Assembly: GCF_900625095.1 (NCBI RefSeq)
Contig: NZ_LR130760.1
Coordinates: 2,800,903-2,864,902, forward strand
Source: Acinetobacter ihumii
Lineage (GTDB): Bacteria > Pseudomonadota > Gammaproteobacteria > Pseudomonadales > Moraxellaceae
Length of the DNA: 64,000 nucleotides
Reading direction: 5' to 3'
The notes under the pieces are model-generated. The model searched no databases, was not told where the DNA came from, and was given only the letters and a program-made list of their open reading frames with translations. Of this stretch, positions 35,423 to 44,990 are shown one piece after another. Each line of letters begins with the position of its first letter. Position 1 is the first letter of the stretch. The translations under genes were made by a program, and so were the position numbers.

Positions 35423-36994
35423 TTAAATTTTGACACGGTTACGACCTTCAGCTTTCGCCACATACAATTTGTCATCTGCAAGTTTAAATACACGACTTAT
35501 CTCATTGTCTGAGATTGGCCAGTGGGCAATCCCTATTGATACTGTAATGGTGCCAATGTCTTCGATCTTAGTATTTGCGATAGTCTGACGAATACGTTCA
35601 GCCAAATGATATGCATTATTTAAATCTGAATTTGGTGATAACACAATAAATTCTTCTCCACCAATACGACAGCAGGCATCAATATCCCGAGAGTTTCTTT
35701 CAATGGTCGTGGCAATATTTTTAAGTACAAGATCGCCTGTTTCATGTCCATAAATATCATTAATACGCTTAAAATGATCAATATCGATAGAGATGACGGC
35801 AAAGGGAGTTCCGGATTTTTGGAACTCGTCCAAAAATAATCGCATACCGCGTCGATTATAAAAACCAGTTAAAGGATCTGTATTTACATAAAAATTAAGC
35901 TCTGAAATTTTTTCTTTAAATTGCTGTGAACTTAAAAGTAGTGACAATTTAAATTTTAGTACTTCATAGTACCAAGGCTCTATTTGCTTAATTTTTTGAT
36001 CAGTTTCTACACTATTTAAATGACTTGCCATTTTGGCAAGTTGTGCGAGAGGGTTGGAAATTAAAAAAGAAATGCGCCAAACGATGAAAAAAATGAATAC
36101 ATAAAAGAGCAGCATACCTGCAATAATTTTGACAATAATTGAGGATGCTTGTGCCAGCAAATCACGTGTCGGTTGCTGCGAAACCACAATCCAGTCTGTA
36201 GTTGGAATATGAGCAAAGCCCGCTAAATTATCGATACCTTGACTATTGATCAGGCGAATTTTGCCATTTTTCTCAGTCAAAATCGTTGCTAATCCCGTAT
36301 TATTTTTAACCTCTTTCCCGATGAGTTGTTGATCGGGATGGAAAATAATTCGTTGATTACTGTCAATCACATACATATAACTATTTTTATAACGGTATTT
36401 AATTGTGAGTAATTCATTTAAAATATTATCCGATTTTAAATAGATCGCTGCGCCAATAAAACCTAGATAACGACGGTTTTGGTCAAAAACCGGTTGCGAT
36501 AAAAAAACGATCAAATTATTTTTGACTGAATAATAAGGGGGTGTCACAACCGTCTTTTGCTGTGTAAGCGACATTTTAAAACCGAGTGTGGTATTGACGA
36601 CATTTTTATTAAGTTGAAGTTTTTCCGGCGCAAAACTTAAGATGTTCCCGTGACGATCAGAAATAATCAAACTATCAAAATAATTAGACTGAAATTTAAG
36701 ACGATTGACTTCTGCTTGGCGGATCTGATCATTATCAAAAGCTTGACCCAATACATGAGCACTGTAATCCAGTTCTTGTAACATCGATTTAAAATGGCTA
36801 TTGGTGCCTCGTGCAATTTTGGAAGCATATTCCATGTTGACTGAAAGTGAATTTTCAATGAGTTGATTTTTTTGAATATAATAATTGACCAATAATGAAA
36901 TGATGAAGAGACTCAAGACACTAAAAATGGCCAGAAATAAAATTAATTTGCGTAAATTAAGTTGTAGAGAATAGATAATTTTTTTGAAAATCAT
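35423..36994 (-). CDS. membrane sensor diguanylate cyclase (Cache plus GGDEF)
   Basis: The enzyme makes the second messenger cyclic di-GMP from two GTP. It has 523 residues. An N-terminal membrane helix (about 14-36) is followed by a periplasmic dCache-like sensor (about 40-285, with FIGAAIYLKSDN and YVIDSNQRIIFHPD) and a second membrane helix (about 285-310). A HAMP-like linker leads to the GGDEF domain (DPLTGFYNRRGM). The active-site motif is GGEEF at 445-449, an active variant. No inhibitory-site RxxD is seen at the usual place just before it. It is a single gene, and the ligand is unknown. Confidence 0.93.
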   Translation of the reverse strand: MIFKKIIYSLQLNLRKLILFLAIFSVLSLFIISLLVNYYIQKNQLIENSLSVNMEYASKIARGTNSHFKSMLQELDYSAHVLGQAFDNDQIRQAEVNRLKFQSNYFDSLIISDRHGNILSFAPEKLQLNKNVVNTTLGFKMSLTQQKTVVTPPYYSVKNNLIVFLSQPVFDQNRRYLGFIGAAIYLKSDNILNELLTIKYRYKNSYMYVIDSNQRIIFHPDQQLIGKEVKNNTGLATILTEKNGKIRLINSQGIDNLAGFAHIPTTDWIVVSQQPTRDLLAQASSIIVKIIAGMLLFYVFIFFIVWRISFLISNPLAQLAKMASHLNSVETDQKIKQIEPWYYEVLKFKLSLLLSSQQFKEKISELNFYVNTDPLTGFYNRRGMRLFLDEFQKSGTPFAVISIDIDHFKRINDIYGHETGDLVLKNIATTIERNSRDIDACCRIGGEEFIVLSPNSDLNNAYHLAERIRQTIANTKIEDIGTITVSIGIAHWPISDNEISRVFKLADDKLYVAKAEGRNRVKI

Positions 36995-37249
36995 GAACTA
37001 AAAATAATATCTGCTTTTGATGCTTATGTTATATTTTTTGAACAATTTAATCGAATAAAAAATGCAAAATGAGATAAAAACAACAGAATTTATTTATTGC
37101 CTGATAAATCGTTTAAATTCAACGCCCGATTACATTATTGCGTTTTGTTATTGATTTTTTGTGAAAAATTTGCTAAATGTAAGTGGTGCAATTTGTTTTT
37201 TATTTTTATCTTCTATTTCATAATAACCATAACAATGATGAGGCGGACC

Positions 37250-38518
37250 ATGAGTTTACAGTTGTTAGAGCTTGATCAAGCAGATCAGCTAAGTGCTTGC
37301 CGCTTATCGCTACTCCTTGGTCTAAAAAGTGAGCATAATCTGATTCAACAGTTTTTAGAATTTGGTAAAAACTTGATAGGGGCTCAAAAAGCAATTTTAT
37401 GTTTCCACGAAGAATCTTATTTTTGGCATCATGCTGAAAGTAAAATTCACGCAGTACTCAAGTTGCAAAAACGTAATAATGCGCAGTTTTTTAAAGATAA
37501 AGTTTTTATCGATCAAGAACATCCGCATTATATTGATTTTTCAGCCTATATGAATGAGGGTGGAGTAGAGCATCATCGTATTATTGCCCTCAATATTTTA
37601 AAAAATAACGAATCCATTGGCATTGCTTTGTTTTTTGACCAAGAAGATCAACCATTTGAGCCGCTTAAGATCTCAATGCTAGCCGAGCATGGGGTTAATT
37701 TCTCGCGTTATATTGAACTGAAATATAACCATGAAATACTCAATGAGTTATATGAACAGCAATGTGCCTTAAATTTCAGTAAAACCAAATTTTTCTCGAT
37801 CATTTCACATGATTTGCGTGCGCCTTTTCATGGCTTGTTGGGCTTTTCGGAAGTGCTTGCCAAAGAGCGTGAGAGTCTGGATGAATCCAGTGTGCAGAAT
37901 ATCGCAGACTATCTGTATGATACGTCTCAATCGACCTATAACTTACTCGAAAGTTTATTGGAGTGGGCGATGGCAGAAGGTGGGCGTTTTGTGTATCACC
38001 CAATTAATTTTAATCTAAAGCAAGCGACTTCGATTGTTATTAACGTCCTGAATACCTTGGCAATTAAAAAGAAAATTGCATTGGTTGATCAAGTTCCTGA
38101 TGATCTAAAAGTTCATGCAGACATTAATATGATTACCTCGGTCATTCAAAACCTGGTGTCCAATGCCTTAAAGTTCACCAGCCTAGGCGGGGAAGGTTAT
38201 GTCGCATTACGAGCCAATCATGGTGAAAATGGTATTGAAATCTATGTCGAAGATAATGGCTTGGGCATGACCGAGCTTCAGATGTCTACCGTTTTTCATC
38301 CTAGAATTACTGCAAGTTTAAGAGGCACTGATGGTGAGAAAGGTGCTGGTCTGGGATTGACTTTATGTAAGAGATTTATAGACCTGAACCTTGGACAAAT
38401 ATCTGTCAGTTCTAAAGAAGGACAAGGGACAATATTTAAAGTGGTTCTACCTTGTGCTACAGATGTCGGTGAAGTCTTGATTGAACAAAAAGATAGCGGA
38501 GATCTTACAGTCACTTAA
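37250..38518 (+). CDS. soluble sensor histidine kinase (GAF plus HisKA plus HATPase)
   Basis: A two-component kinase of 422 residues from the preferred ATG at 37250, which follows GAGG by six bases. Longer in-frame starts exist but would need TTG and a poor leader. A GAF-like sensor (about 20-165) is followed by HisKA with H187 in FSIISHDLRAPFHGLLGF. The ATPase domain has N-box NLVSNALKF and G-boxes DNGLGM and GAGLGLTLCKRF. No membrane helix remains when this start is used, so it is probably cytoplasmic. No response regulator is adjacent. The gene is read toward glnE but has a 69-base gap before it. Confidence 0.88.
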   Translation: MSLQLLELDQADQLSACRLSLLLGLKSEHNLIQQFLEFGKNLIGAQKAILCFHEESYFWHHAESKIHAVLKLQKRNNAQFFKDKVFIDQEHPHYIDFSAYMNEGGVEHHRIIALNILKNNESIGIALFFDQEDQPFEPLKISMLAEHGVNFSRYIELKYNHEILNELYEQQCALNFSKTKFFSIISHDLRAPFHGLLGFSEVLAKERESLDESSVQNIADYLYDTSQSTYNLLESLLEWAMAEGGRFVYHPINFNLKQATSIVINVLNTLAIKKKIALVDQVPDDLKVHADINMITSVIQNLVSNALKFTSLGGEGYVALRANHGENGIEIYVEDNGLGMTELQMSTVFHPRITASLRGTDGEKGAGLGLTLCKRFIDLNLGQISVSSKEGQGTIFKVVLPCATDVGEVLIEQKDSGDLTVT

Positions 38519-38587
38519 ATCGATTTCCCTAAAACCACCTGTAACTGTTATAACGATATATAAATAAAAGTTAAATGTTGCAGGTGA

Positions 38588-41338
38588 ATGATGAATATTG
38601 AGCAATTGCATAAGACCTTAAGAGCCAGTCAATACGCAGAACAGGTATTGGGTTTACATCAAACGGCTTTGGAGCAGGATTATGCGATTGACCAATTTAA
38701 TCAGCCCTTAACAACACAAGCTATTTTTCAATGTGTTGAGCAAGAACTCAAAGAGATTCAGGATGAAAGTCAGTGGATGCGTACTTTACGTATTCTGCGC
38801 GCGAAGCTGATGTTTCGATGGATCTGGCAGGATGCCAACCAACTCACTAATGTCGTCACCCTCACTCGCGAACTTTCTGATTTTGCTGATGCATGTATTG
38901 GTGCAGCTAAAACTTTTGCGCTGCCTGCTTTATTGGCCAAACATGGTGAACCTGTTGGATATGATGGTCAAATTCAGGACTTAATTGTAATTGGCATGGG
39001 TAAACTAGGCGCACAAGAACTGAATTTATCCAGTGATATCGACCTGATTTTTGCTTTTGATGAACAAGGTGAAACCAATGGGCGTAAGTTGATTGATGTT
39101 CAGCAATTTTGTATTTTATGGGGACAAAAGCTGATTTATTTACTCGATCATATCACCGCAGACGGTTTTGTGTTTCGAGTCGATATGCGCTTGCGACCAT
39201 GGGGAGATGGTTCAGCACTGGCTATTAGTCATGTGGCTTTGGAAAAATATCTCATGCAACATGGACGTGAATGGGAGCGTTATGCATGGATTAAGGCACG
39301 TATTATCTGTGGCGGTAAACGTGGTGATGATTTATTAGATATGACACGCCCTTTTGTATTTCGCCGTTATGTCGATTATTCCGCTTTTGAAGCCATGCGC
39401 GAAATGAAAGTCATGATTGAGCGTGAAGTAACTCGTCGTAATATTGCCGATGACATTAAATTGGGAGCGGGGGGGATCCGTGAAGTTGAATTTATTGTGC
39501 AGGTATTTCAACTGATTTATGGCGGTTCAAAGCGCGAGTTGCAGGATCGGCAATGTCTGGTCAGTCTGCATCATTTGGGGCAGGTCGGTTTGCTGGATTC
39601 GCAGGCCGTGATTGAACTTGAAGATGCCTATTTATTTCTCAGACGAGTTGAACATGCCATACAGGCTTTAAACGATCAGCAAACACAAATGTTGCCTGTT
39701 GAGCCTGATTTACGGCAACGTATGATTGATACTTTAAATTATGAGTCTTGGGATGCATTTTTAGCTGTATTAAACGAAAAACGTGGACGTGTCAGTGACC
39801 AATTTAAAAACCTGATTCAGGATGAGGTTGCATCTCCTGTCGAAACTGAAAGTCAACTGGAACAACGATTGAATGCCGTGCTAGATGAATCTGCACAAAA
39901 TTTAATTTATGAGTTTTGGCATAGTAATGCCTTAAAAAAATTACCCGCTAAAGCCATTGAGCGTTTAAAAGATTTTTGGCCGCATTTGATTGAAGCGATA
40001 CTTCAGTCCGACAAACCGCAAGTGGCACTGACACGTCTAATGCCCTTGGTGGAGTCAGTCATGCGTCGCACAGTCTATCTGGTCATGCTCATGGAAAGTC
40101 GTGGTGCCATGCAGCGTTTGGTGAAAATGGCAACCGTCAGTCCATGGATTTGCGAAGAGTTAACCCAATATCCAGTGTTGCTGGACGAATTTTTGTCGAT
40201 GGATTTTGAATTACCAAAACGACAAGATCTGGAAGATTCTCTGCGTCAGCAATTATTGCGAATTGAAATTGATCAAGTGGAAGATCAAATGCGGGTGCTG
40301 CGATTATTTAAGAAAAGTAATGTACTGACGGTCGCCGCAAGTGATGTACTGGCAGAAAGTCCATTGATGAAAGTCTCCGACGCACTAACGGATATTGCTG
40401 AAGTCAGTGTGATTGCCACTTTAAATCTGGCTTATCAGGCGGTGGTAAAACGCCATGGTTTTCCACTGGATGCTCAGGGACAACGTTGCTCATTCGAGCA
40501 TAACGGTTTTGCTGTGATTGGTTATGGCAAAGTGGGTGGAATCGAATTAGGCTATGGATCCGATCTGGATTTGGTATTCATTCATTATTTTGATGAACAG
40601 GCTGAAACTGATGGTCAAAAAGCCATTACAGGTTTTGAATTTGCAGTGCGTGTGGCGCAAAAATTTTTATCGCTTATGACCACGCAAACGCTGGATGGCC
40701 GGGTGTATGAAATTGATACCCGATTACGGCCTTCAGGTGAAGCCGGCCTACTTGTGACGAGCCTTAAAGCATTTGAACAATATCAATTTAAAAATGCATG
40801 GTTATGGGAACATCAGGCTTTAGTCCGTGCACGTTCCATTGCAGGTGAAGCAACTTTGCGCCAGAAGTTTGAAGATTTACGCTGTCACATATTGACCCAA
40901 CCACGAGATGAAAAACATGTACAGGAAGAAGTGCTTAAAATGCGCCAGAAGATGAAAGATCATCTGGGCTCTTCGACTGAACAAAAAAAACATGGGATTT
41001 TTCATTTAAAACAGGATGCAGGTGGTATCGTTGACATCGAATTTATGGCACAGTATATGGTGCTTGCATGGAGTGGTGCGAATCCTGATCTCGCCCATTT
41101 TTCCGACAATGTAAGAATTCTTGAAGATGCTGCTCAAGCAGGCTGCTTATCCAGTGAAGATGCCACAGCATTGATACACGCTTATCTCAGTGAACGAGCC
41201 GAGAGCCACCGTTTAGCCCTTGCAAATCAATCCATGCAAGTCAGCGCTGCGGACTGGCGCGATACCCGCGAGGTCGTTTGCAAGTTATGGCAAAGATTAA
41301 TAGATCCAGCGTCAACGGTGATGCTGGAGAGTGAATGA
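38588..41338 (+). CDS. glnE: bifunctional glutamine synthetase adenylyltransferase/adenylyl-removing enzyme GlnE
   Basis: GlnE adenylylates glutamine synthetase to switch it off and removes the AMP by phosphorolysis to switch it on, under PII control. It has 916 residues with two nucleotidyltransferase domains. The N-terminal one has GMGKLGAQELNLSSDIDLIF (from about 136), the de-adenylylating half. The C-terminal one has GYGKVGGIELGYGSDLDLVF (from about 645), the adenylylating half. Helical GlnE linker regions flank them. ATG at 38588 is followed by another ATG at 38591, and either may start. ilvE follows after a short gap. Confidence 0.97.
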   Translation: MMNIEQLHKTLRASQYAEQVLGLHQTALEQDYAIDQFNQPLTTQAIFQCVEQELKEIQDESQWMRTLRILRAKLMFRWIWQDANQLTNVVTLTRELSDFADACIGAAKTFALPALLAKHGEPVGYDGQIQDLIVIGMGKLGAQELNLSSDIDLIFAFDEQGETNGRKLIDVQQFCILWGQKLIYLLDHITADGFVFRVDMRLRPWGDGSALAISHVALEKYLMQHGREWERYAWIKARIICGGKRGDDLLDMTRPFVFRRYVDYSAFEAMREMKVMIEREVTRRNIADDIKLGAGGIREVEFIVQVFQLIYGGSKRELQDRQCLVSLHHLGQVGLLDSQAVIELEDAYLFLRRVEHAIQALNDQQTQMLPVEPDLRQRMIDTLNYESWDAFLAVLNEKRGRVSDQFKNLIQDEVASPVETESQLEQRLNAVLDESAQNLIYEFWHSNALKKLPAKAIERLKDFWPHLIEAILQSDKPQVALTRLMPLVESVMRRTVYLVMLMESRGAMQRLVKMATVSPWICEELTQYPVLLDEFLSMDFELPKRQDLEDSLRQQLLRIEIDQVEDQMRVLRLFKKSNVLTVAASDVLAESPLMKVSDALTDIAEVSVIATLNLAYQAVVKRHGFPLDAQGQRCSFEHNGFAVIGYGKVGGIELGYGSDLDLVFIHYFDEQAETDGQKAITGFEFAVRVAQKFLSLMTTQTLDGRVYEIDTRLRPSGEAGLLVTSLKAFEQYQFKNAWLWEHQALVRARSIAGEATLRQKFEDLRCHILTQPRDEKHVQEEVLKMRQKMKDHLGSSTEQKKHGIFHLKQDAGGIVDIEFMAQYMVLAWSGANPDLAHFSDNVRILEDAAQAGCLSSEDATALIHAYLSERAESHRLALANQSMQVSAADWRDTREVVCKLWQRLIDPASTVMLESE

Positions 41339-41364
41339 TTGTGTAAAAATTTGGAGTGTGTGCC

Positions 41365-42291
41365 ATGAATTTGGCTGATCGTGATGGTTTTATTTGGCAA
41401 GATGGACAATTGGTTGACTGGCGTGATGCAAAAATCCACGTCTTAACTCATACGCTACACTACAGTATGGGTGTCTTTGAAGGTGTCCGTGCCTATGAAA
41501 CACCTAAAGGCACTGCAATTTTCCGTCTTCAAGACCACACTAAACGCTTGCTCAACTCTGCAAAAATTTATCAAATGAAAGTTCCATTTGATCAAGCAAC
41601 TCTTGAACAAGCGCAAATTGATGTGGTACGTGAAAATAAACTGGCTTCTTGCTATTTGCGTCCTTTGATCTGGATCGGTTCTGAAAAACTTGGAATTGCG
41701 GCGACTGACAATACGATTCATGCTGCGGTTGCTGCATGGGGGTGGGGTGCTTATTTGGGCGAAGAAGCAATGGCACAAGGTATTCGTGTTAAAACCTCTT
41801 CGTTTACTCATCACCATCCAAACGTGACCATGTGTAAAGCGAAAGCTTCTGGTAACTATACCTTGTCTATCCTTGCGCATCAGGAAGTAGCACATTCTGG
41901 TTATGATGAAGCGATGTTGATGGATCCACAAGGCTATGTTTGCCAAGGTTCTGGCGAAAACGTATTTTTGGTCAGAGATGGTGTGTTACATACTCCAGAT
42001 ATCGCAGGTGGTGCGCTGGATGGGATTACCCGTCAAACCATTATTACCATTGCCAAAGACCTAGGCTATGAAGTAGTTGAGCGTCGTATCACCCGTGATG
42101 AGTTTTATATTGCCGATGAAGCGTTCTTTACTGGAACTGCGGCTGAAGTGACGCCAATTCGTGAATATGATGATCGTCAAATTGGTGAAGGTCGTCGTGG
42201 CCCAATCACCACGATTATTCAAAAAACATTCTTTGATGCCGTTCAAGGTAAAAATCTAAAATATGAACACTGGTTAACTTACGTTAAATAA
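41365..42291 (+). CDS. ilvE: branched-chain amino acid aminotransferase IlvE
   Basis: A PLP-dependent class IV transaminase that performs the last step of Leu, Ile and Val synthesis. It has 308 residues from ATG 41365. GGAG ten bases upstream decides this over an in-frame GTG at 41356. Family motifs are YSMGVFEGVRAYET near the start, the PLP-lysine region MCKAKASGNYTLSILA, and GSGENVFLVRDG. It marks the left boundary of the Acinetobacter outer-core locus and is closed by a strong terminator. Confidence 0.96.
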   Translation: MNLADRDGFIWQDGQLVDWRDAKIHVLTHTLHYSMGVFEGVRAYETPKGTAIFRLQDHTKRLLNSAKIYQMKVPFDQATLEQAQIDVVRENKLASCYLRPLIWIGSEKLGIAATDNTIHAAVAAWGWGAYLGEEAMAQGIRVKTSSFTHHHPNVTMCKAKASGNYTLSILAHQEVAHSGYDEAMLMDPQGYVCQGSGENVFLVRDGVLHTPDIAGGALDGITRQTIITIAKDLGYEVVERRITRDEFYIADEAFFTGTAAEVTPIREYDDRQIGEGRRGPITTIIQKTFFDAVQGKNLKYEHWLTYVK

Positions 42292-42308
42292 TTGAATCAG
42301 TTAAGATG

Positions 42309-42339
42309 AAAGGCGAAACAGGTGTTTCGCCTTTTTTTT
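42309..42339 (+). terminator. ilvE terminator
   Basis: AAAGGCGAAAC (42309-42319) pairs with GTTTCGCCTTT (42324-42334) around AGGT, and T-rich sequence follows. Confidence 0.93.
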
Positions 42340-42364
42340 GTGCTTGTGATATTGGGAAAATAAA

Positions 42365-43264
42365 ATGCATATTGTATATGTGAGTGATGCGAAGGCAGGA
42401 CATCGGTCACAGGCTTTAGGTTTATATCAGGCCATACATCGGCAAAATTCCAATTCAAGTTTTGAAGAAATTCAGTTAGAAAAACTACCCTTGTTGTCGC
42501 TTTTTAAATGTCTATTTAGCCATCAAGTGGATGCAATTCGCCAAGCTCCTGATTTTATTTTTGGGGTGGGTTCACATACCCATTTTCGGGTTTGGTTATT
42601 GGGAAAAGTGTATCCTCAAGCCAAAACGGTAATCTTGATGAAACCCAGCTTGCCCATTCACTGTTTTGACTATGCGGTAATTCCTGAGCATGATGGGATT
42701 GCTGCATCAGAGCGTGTGATTGTGACTCAAGGTGCGCTTAATCCAATTGAAAATGAACATCGTCATCAAAGCAATCGGATTTTGATTGCGTTAGGTGGTC
42801 ATTCAAAACGACATCAATGGAATGAAGACAAAGTTTTAAGCTCGATACAGCACATTCTTGAGCAGAATCCGCAATGCCAGATTATCTTAACCACATCGCG
42901 CCGAACTCCTGAGCATTTTCTGGATTATTTAAAACAACAAATTGATGTAAAGCAATTACAGATTTTTCCTGTTGAGCAAACGCCACAAGGCTGGATTTTT
43001 GAGCAAATGCAACTGGCAGAAACAGTCTTTGTAACAGAAGATAGTGTGTCGATGATGTTTGAAGCATTGACCGCAGGGTGTCGGGTAGGCGTGATTGCAA
43101 TGGATCGATTAAAACAGGATCGTATTACTCAGGCAGTTGATGCCTTAATTCAGGATCAAATTGTTGGTACACAGACCATTGTTGCACAACTTCCACCGCA
43201 ACAGACTTTTAAAGAGGCAGAACGTGTGGCAACATATTTATTGAAATCTTATTCAGGTCAATGA
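42365..43264 (+). CDS. ELM1-family (mitochondrial fission ELM1-like) protein
   Basis: The 299-residue protein opens with HIVYVSDAKAGHRSQALGLYQAI, the characteristic start of the bacterial ELM1-like family. That family has a glycosyltransferase-B-like fold. RILIALGGHSKRHQWNEDKV and FVTEDSVSMMFEALTAG in the second half resemble nucleotide-sugar-binding regions of that fold. Genes of this family are regular members of Acinetobacter outer-core loci next to a polysaccharide deacetylase. That fits here, since the next gene starts one base after its stop. A glycosyltransfer role in core oligosaccharide assembly is inferred, not shown. Confidence 0.85.
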   Translation: MHIVYVSDAKAGHRSQALGLYQAIHRQNSNSSFEEIQLEKLPLLSLFKCLFSHQVDAIRQAPDFIFGVGSHTHFRVWLLGKVYPQAKTVILMKPSLPIHCFDYAVIPEHDGIAASERVIVTQGALNPIENEHRHQSNRILIALGGHSKRHQWNEDKVLSSIQHILEQNPQCQIILTTSRRTPEHFLDYLKQQIDVKQLQIFPVEQTPQGWIFEQMQLAETVFVTEDSVSMMFEALTAGCRVGVIAMDRLKQDRITQAVDALIQDQIVGTQTIVAQLPPQQTFKEAERVATYLLKSYSGQ

Positions 43265-43265
43265 T

Positions 43266-44072
43266 GTGATTTATCTTGCTTTAGTCTTTGTTTTAGCAGT
43301 GATTATGTTCAGTTATAAATATGCATGGTGGAAGCCAGCAATAGACTGGAAGCGACCACGTGTTTTGATGTATCACATGGTGAGAGAACATATTGACGGC
43401 GCGAAGTTTAATAAATTGCGCGTTAAACCTGCTGAGTTTGATAAGCAAGTGGCGTGGATGAAAGAACAGGGATTTCATTTTGTCACCATGCAGGAGCTAC
43501 AGCAAAATTGGGGTAAACATCCTGATAAAACAGTTGCGATTACTTTTGATGATGGTTACTTAGATAATCTGGAACATGCTTTCCCGATTTTAGAAAAATA
43601 TCAAGCCAAAGCCACCATCTATGTCGTGGTCGACCGACATGAGCGTGATTGGTCAACTTATAAAAAAGCACATCATAACAGTGGCGAGCTGGCGCGAGAG
43701 CCTAAACTTAGTGATGAACAAATTCAAGTTTTAGCAAAAAGTGGTTTGATTGAAATTGGTTCGCATACTTTGACACATGCCAACTTAGCTAAACTGAACG
43801 ATCAGGAATGTTTTGATGAATTGCTTCAATCCAAGCAACAACTAGAACAGATGACAGGGCAACAGGTGACCAGTTTTGCTTATCCATTTGGAATCTATTC
43901 ACAACGCGATGTGGAAATTGCAAAACAGGCAGGCTATTTAAACGCGGTCACAACGATTGAGGGAATTGATGCAGAGCAGCCTGATTTTATGCAATTAAAG
44001 CGTATTAAAGTTAGTGGAAAAGATTCCATGTTTGCAGTGAAGCTTAGAATGAAGCTAGGGAAACGTGCATAA
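43266..44072 (+). CDS. polysaccharide deacetylase (NodB/CE4 type)
   Basis: A metal-dependent deacetylase of 268 residues. One N-terminal membrane helix (about 2-17) precedes a NodB domain. The catalytic aspartates are in AITFDDGYLDN (D-D at about 95), the metal-binding histidines in IGSHTLTHANL, and YPFGIYS is a later motif. It probably removes acetyl groups from amino sugars of the outer core, with the domain on the periplasmic side or membrane-attached. It is coupled to the ELM1-like gene by a one-base gap and converges on the glycosyltransferase gene. The start reads GTG (43266). Confidence 0.9.
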   Translation: MIYLALVFVLAVIMFSYKYAWWKPAIDWKRPRVLMYHMVREHIDGAKFNKLRVKPAEFDKQVAWMKEQGFHFVTMQELQQNWGKHPDKTVAITFDDGYLDNLEHAFPILEKYQAKATIYVVVDRHERDWSTYKKAHHNSGELAREPKLSDEQIQVLAKSGLIEIGSHTLTHANLAKLNDQECFDELLQSKQQLEQMTGQQVTSFAYPFGIYSQRDVEIAKQAGYLNAVTTIEGIDAEQPDFMQLKRIKVSGKDSMFAVKLRMKLGKRA

Positions 44073-44121
44073 CTCACGTTTTCTTAACGCTTATCAATGT
44101 AAAAAATTGAATCATCAAAAT

Positions 44122-44943
44122 TTATCTTTTAAATATTTCTGAAAATTTATCCTTTTTGCTTTTCACTTTTTTGGGGTGTAACAGAAATAACCAGCCAATA
44201 TAGAGGTAATGATGGATCAAGCCTAATCTCACAATGGGTTGAAGCTGTTGAGAATAATGATTTTGATTCACTACGGCTGTATCGGCATTTTTATAAACCA
44301 GACCGATATCCTGAGAAAATCGTACATATCTATAACTATTTTTTTGATTTTTAATTAATTTTTCTATTGCAATGGAGTAGGGAACAGGCCCTGTTGTATT
44401 TAAAACACCCTTGCGACCGACATGATATTTTAAAGGTGAATAATGTTGCAGGCGGTTAATCACTTCGTCAATAACAGCTTTAAGAAAGGGAGATTTTTCT
44501 TTGGCAATAATATTCCATTGCTGATATTCCCCATGCGCTAAATGCTTAAGAAATTTACTTTTTCCATATCCTTCATATTGTTGCCCTTTTTCATTTTCCC
44601 ATCCACAGACAATAAATTCATCTTCTGCTGTCAGGATCGAATTAAACGGCTGAGTACATGAACTTTTGAGATCCAGATAAATCCCACCTTTTTGATATAA
44701 CAGTAAATATCTGAATAAATCAGAGCGCGCGGCGGCATAGCATGGGTTAATCGATAAATACAGATCAAGCATTGTTTGATCATAATATTTCCGAATAAAT
44801 TCTAAAATTGTCGATTCATCGTAGAGCTGATAGTCCCAATCTGGATTCCGTTCCCGAAGCTGTTGTATAGACTGTTGGATATTTTCAGGAATGTTAGCTT
44901 CGCCTTGTAAATAAATTTGATGAATTATTTTAGGAATCGACAT
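44122..44943 (-). CDS. glycosyltransferase with DXD-like sugar-binding region (GT32-like)
   Basis: The 273-residue enzyme begins IPKIIHQIYLQGEANIPENI, the signature of the Och1/capsular mannosyltransferase-like group. The acidic sugar-nucleotide site reads GGIYLDLKSSCTQP, so the second acidic residue of a canonical DXD is a lysine, as in some bacterial members. YAAARSDLFRYLLLYQKGG precedes it in the usual order. A basic C-terminus (HPKKVKSKKDKF) may touch the membrane. It is the last of three minus-strand genes of the outer-core cluster. Confidence 0.87.
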   Translation of the reverse strand: MSIPKIIHQIYLQGEANIPENIQQSIQQLRERNPDWDYQLYDESTILEFIRKYYDQTMLDLYLSINPCYAAARSDLFRYLLLYQKGGIYLDLKSSCTQPFNSILTAEDEFIVCGWENEKGQQYEGYGKSKFLKHLAHGEYQQWNIIAKEKSPFLKAVIDEVINRLQHYSPLKYHVGRKGVLNTTGPVPYSIAIEKLIKNQKNSYRYVRFSQDIGLVYKNADTAVVNQNHYSQQLQPIVRLGLIHHYLYIGWLFLLHPKKVKSKKDKFSEIFKR

Positions 44944-44990
44944 TTTTTACTCTCGATGAACAGCATTCATTAGTATTTTGCTTAGCTCAA

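Noticed and set aside
37097..37249. Extended N-terminus of the histidine kinase with a hydrophobic stretch
   Set aside because: It would need a TTG start without a ribosome site, whereas ATG 37250 has GAGG at good spacing. The hydrophobic leader is probably untranslated.
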